Shown: one piece after another, positions 21,422 to 23,097 of the stretch | Numbering within the stretch: position 1 is the first letter of the stretch | Layout of the letters: every line of letters begins with the position of its first letter | NCBI GenBank assembly: GCA_030151765.1 | Contig: JASLCW010000042.1 | Span: 1 to 23,097, forward strand | DNA from: Marmoricola sp. | Lineage (GTDB): Bacteria > Actinomycetota > Actinomycetes > Propionibacteriales > Nocardioidaceae | Length of the DNA: 23,097 bases | Direction: 5' to 3' | Program-made: the position numbers and the translations under genes | Notes under the pieces: model-generated | What the model saw: only the letters and a program-made list of their open reading frames with translations | What the model was told of the DNA's origin: nothing | The model's database searches: none

Positions 21422-22414
21422 GTGCTGCATCTCCTCGCTGATAACCAGTGGATCAGTTTCGACTGGACCTCGCTGGGACAGAACTTCTGGAGCCTCACCT
21501 TCGACGGCTTGACCTTCGGCGCGATCTACGCGCTGGTCGCCCTCGGCTACACCCTGGTGTACGGCGTCCTCAATCTCATCAACTTCGCCCACTCCGAGGT
21601 CTTCATCACCGGCGCGTACGCCGTGGTGTTCACGCTCACCGGACTCGGCTTCGGGCCCTCACCGCTGAGCATGCCGCTCTACCAGCTGATCGGCTGCCTT
21701 CTCGCCGCCTGCGTTGCGGCGATGCTCGCCTCGGCCACGATCGCCTTCCTCCTGGAACGCATCGCCTACAAGCCGCTGCGTGCCCGGCACGGCAGCCGGC
21801 TGGCCTTCCTCATCACCGCGATCGGCGCCTCGTTCGCGATCCAGTACGCCATCTACCTGTGGCGGGGTGCGGTCGCCGAGCCGGCGGTCATCATGTTCAT
21901 CCCGCAGCCGGTCTTCACCATCTTCGGTACGACGGTCGACTCGATGCAGATCCTGATCGTGGCGGCCGCCGTCGTGATGATGGTCTGCACCGACCAGTTC
22001 ATCCGGCGTACCCGCCTCGGCCGCGGCATCCGCGCCGTCGCCCAGGACCCGGACACCGCGACCCTCATGGGCGTCGATCGCGAGCGGATCATCATGACGA
22101 CCTTCGTCATCGGCGGTCTGCTCGCCGGCGCCGCGGCGCTCTTCTATGTGATGAAGGTGCCCTCCGGCGTGATCTACAACGGCGGCTTCATCCTCGGCAT
22201 CAAGGCCTTCACGGCCGCGGTCCTCGGCGGCATCGGCAATATCCGGGGCGCGCTCCTCGGTGGCCTCCTGCTCGGCCTGATCGGCAACTACGGTCAGGTC
22301 CTGCTGGGTGACTCGCAGTGGACCGACGTGGTCAGCTTCATCGTCCTGGTGCTGATCCTGATGGTCCGACCGACCGGCCTGCTGGGCTCCGACCTCGGGA
22401 AGGCGCGCGCATGA
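21422..22414 (+). CDS. livH: Branched-chain amino-acid-type ABC transporter permease LivH
   Basis: A 330-residue inner-membrane permease with about eight membrane segments. The family signature FGAIYALVALGYTLVYGVLN (residues about 34-53) is followed by LINFAHSEVFITGAY. IRAVAQDPDTATLMGVD, the cytoplasmic loop that contacts the ATPase, lies near 201-217, then GGIGNIRGALLGGLLLGL. The GTG at 21422 has GGGAAGGA (21409-21416) five bases upstream. It pairs with LivM, whose ATG overlaps the LivH stop codon, so the two permeases are translationally coupled. It presumably serves the lipoprotein encoded by livK. Confidence 0.94.
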   Translation: MLHLLADNQWISFDWTSLGQNFWSLTFDGLTFGAIYALVALGYTLVYGVLNLINFAHSEVFITGAYAVVFTLTGLGFGPSPLSMPLYQLIGCLLAACVAAMLASATIAFLLERIAYKPLRARHGSRLAFLITAIGASFAIQYAIYLWRGAVAEPAVIMFIPQPVFTIFGTTVDSMQILIVAAAVVMMVCTDQFIRRTRLGRGIRAVAQDPDTATLMGVDRERIIMTTFVIGGLLAGAAALFYVMKVPSGVIYNGGFILGIKAFTAAVLGGIGNIRGALLGGLLLGLIGNYGQVLLGDSQWTDVVSFIVLVLILMVRPTGLLGSDLGKARA

Positions 22415-23097
22415 GCATGGATCCGAACATCGGCGCCGGCAGCCAGACCGAGCCCATCCTGGGCGCGGCCGGCGAACAGGAACGCCTCGAGGAGCAGCTG
22501 GCCCGCGGTCGCGGCCGCACCAGCAAGCTCCGTGACAAGTGGGACTCGCTCCCCCGCGTCGGCCAGTGGGCGGTGATCTTCCCGATCGTCGTCGTCATCT
22601 TCCTGCTGCCGGTCATCAACCCGCCGATCATCACCACCGAACCCGGCAGCGACTGGCCGCTCACCTGTTTCGACATGGCCCGCTTCGCGCTGGTCGCGCT
22701 CGGCCTCAACGTGGTCGTCGGCCAGGCCGGTCTGCTCGACCTCGGCTATGTCGGCTTCTTCGCGGTCGGCTCGTACGTCGCGGCACTGTGGACCAGTCCC
22801 GACTCCAGCATGGTGCACATCCCCTATCTGTGGACCCTGCCGCTGGCGATGATCGTGACCGTCGCCTTCGGTGTGCTCCTGGGCATACCGACGCTGCGAC
22901 TACGCGGTGACTACCTCGCCATCGTGACGCTCGGCTTCGGCGAGATCATCCGGCTGCTGGCCACGATCATCCCGGCGCTGCGCGGTCAGGTCGGCTTCAA
23001 GGAGGTCGGCCACCCGCCGGGCCCGGTCGAGAACAATGCTCCGCTCTTCTCGAATTCGCACGGCACCCCGTGGTACATGCTCACCGTCGCCATCATC
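22411..23097 (+). CDS. livM: Branched-chain amino-acid-type ABC transporter permease LivM (cut by window edge)
   Basis: The first 229 codons of the second permease; the frame runs off the window. The ATG at 22411 overlaps the livH stop (ATGA), with GGGAAGG seven bases upstream. A charged cytoplasmic N-terminus of about 50 residues (with EQERLEEQLARGRGR) precedes the first membrane segment VIFPIVVVIFLLPVI. It is longer than in most LivM proteins. Family motifs follow: GLNVVVGQAGLLDLGYVGFF, then GIPTLRLRGDYLAIVTLGFG and EIIRLL. The genes for the two ATPases (LivG, LivF) would be expected further right. Confidence 0.93.
   Translation, partial: MSMDPNIGAGSQTEPILGAAGEQERLEEQLARGRGRTSKLRDKWDSLPRVGQWAVIFPIVVVIFLLPVINPPIITTEPGSDWPLTCFDMARFALVALGLNVVVGQAGLLDLGYVGFFAVGSYVAALWTSPDSSMVHIPYLWTLPLAMIVTVAFGVLLGIPTLRLRGDYLAIVTLGFGEIIRLLATIIPALRGQVGFKEVGHPPGPVENNAPLFSNSHGTPWYMLTVAII

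Noticed and set aside
1..23097. tRNA, rRNA, CRISPR, prophage or insertion-sequence remnants
   Set aside because: No cloverleaf with CCA-adjacent acceptor, no regularly spaced repeats, and no transposase or integrase motif was seen on either strand.

Overview
The window is about 69-70% G+C, with strong third-position G/C bias and tightly packed genes. The gene families point to an actinobacterium. My best guess is a non-mycolate member of the Nocardioidaceae/Propionibacteriales, but no rRNA gene is present to prove it. The backbone is housekeeping: the start of rpsA at the left edge (minus strand), polA at 15962-18622 (minus), a hotdog thioesterase, a GNAT acetyltransferase, and the first three genes of a branched-chain amino-acid ABC transporter (livK-livH-livM, plus strand, cut by the right edge). 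From memory, rpsA and polA sit side by side or close together in mycobacteria and Streptomyces. Here about 15 kb separates them.

That interval holds two blocks. The first (656-4513) has a 985-residue secreted protein and a small class I methyltransferase. The secreted protein carries a signal peptide, an unrecognised N-terminal domain, four disulphide-type bacterial Ig-like repeats and six calcium-binding DxDxDG repeats. The second block (4555-16023) is an envelope glycan cluster: a DUF3068 membrane protein, an OafA-type acyltransferase, a giant AftD-like arabinofuranosyltransferase, a methyltransferase, a GT4 glycosyltransferase, a 50-residue DUF2613-like membrane peptide, a polytopic membrane protein and a Wzx/MATE-type flippase. 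The gene set and lengths match what I recall of the Mycobacterium tuberculosis Rv0224c-Rv0228 plus Rv0236A/Rv0236c (aftD) loci, which are tied to arabinogalactan and lipomannan/LAM assembly. In an organism that probably lacks arabinogalactan, the cluster may build another lipid-linked or lipoglycan polymer: GT and AftD-like enzyme extend it, the acyltransferase decorates it, the flippase moves the intermediate, and DUF3068 acts in the periplasm.

Expression signals are unusually readable. Five genes have a TANNNT -10 hexamer only 6-7 bases before the start codon, the arrangement of leaderless transcripts (3710, 5615, 11534, 14773, 18622). In one case the hexamer begins with the stop codon of the preceding gene. 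Two convergent gene pairs overlap tail to tail, by 100 and 62 bases. Clear inverted-repeat terminators lie after the secreted protein, between the first methyltransferase and DUF3068, and between livK and livH. The convergent gap at 19102-19300 holds an unexplained element: a hairpin flanked by 12-base direct repeats. No tRNA, rRNA, CRISPR array or insertion sequence was found.
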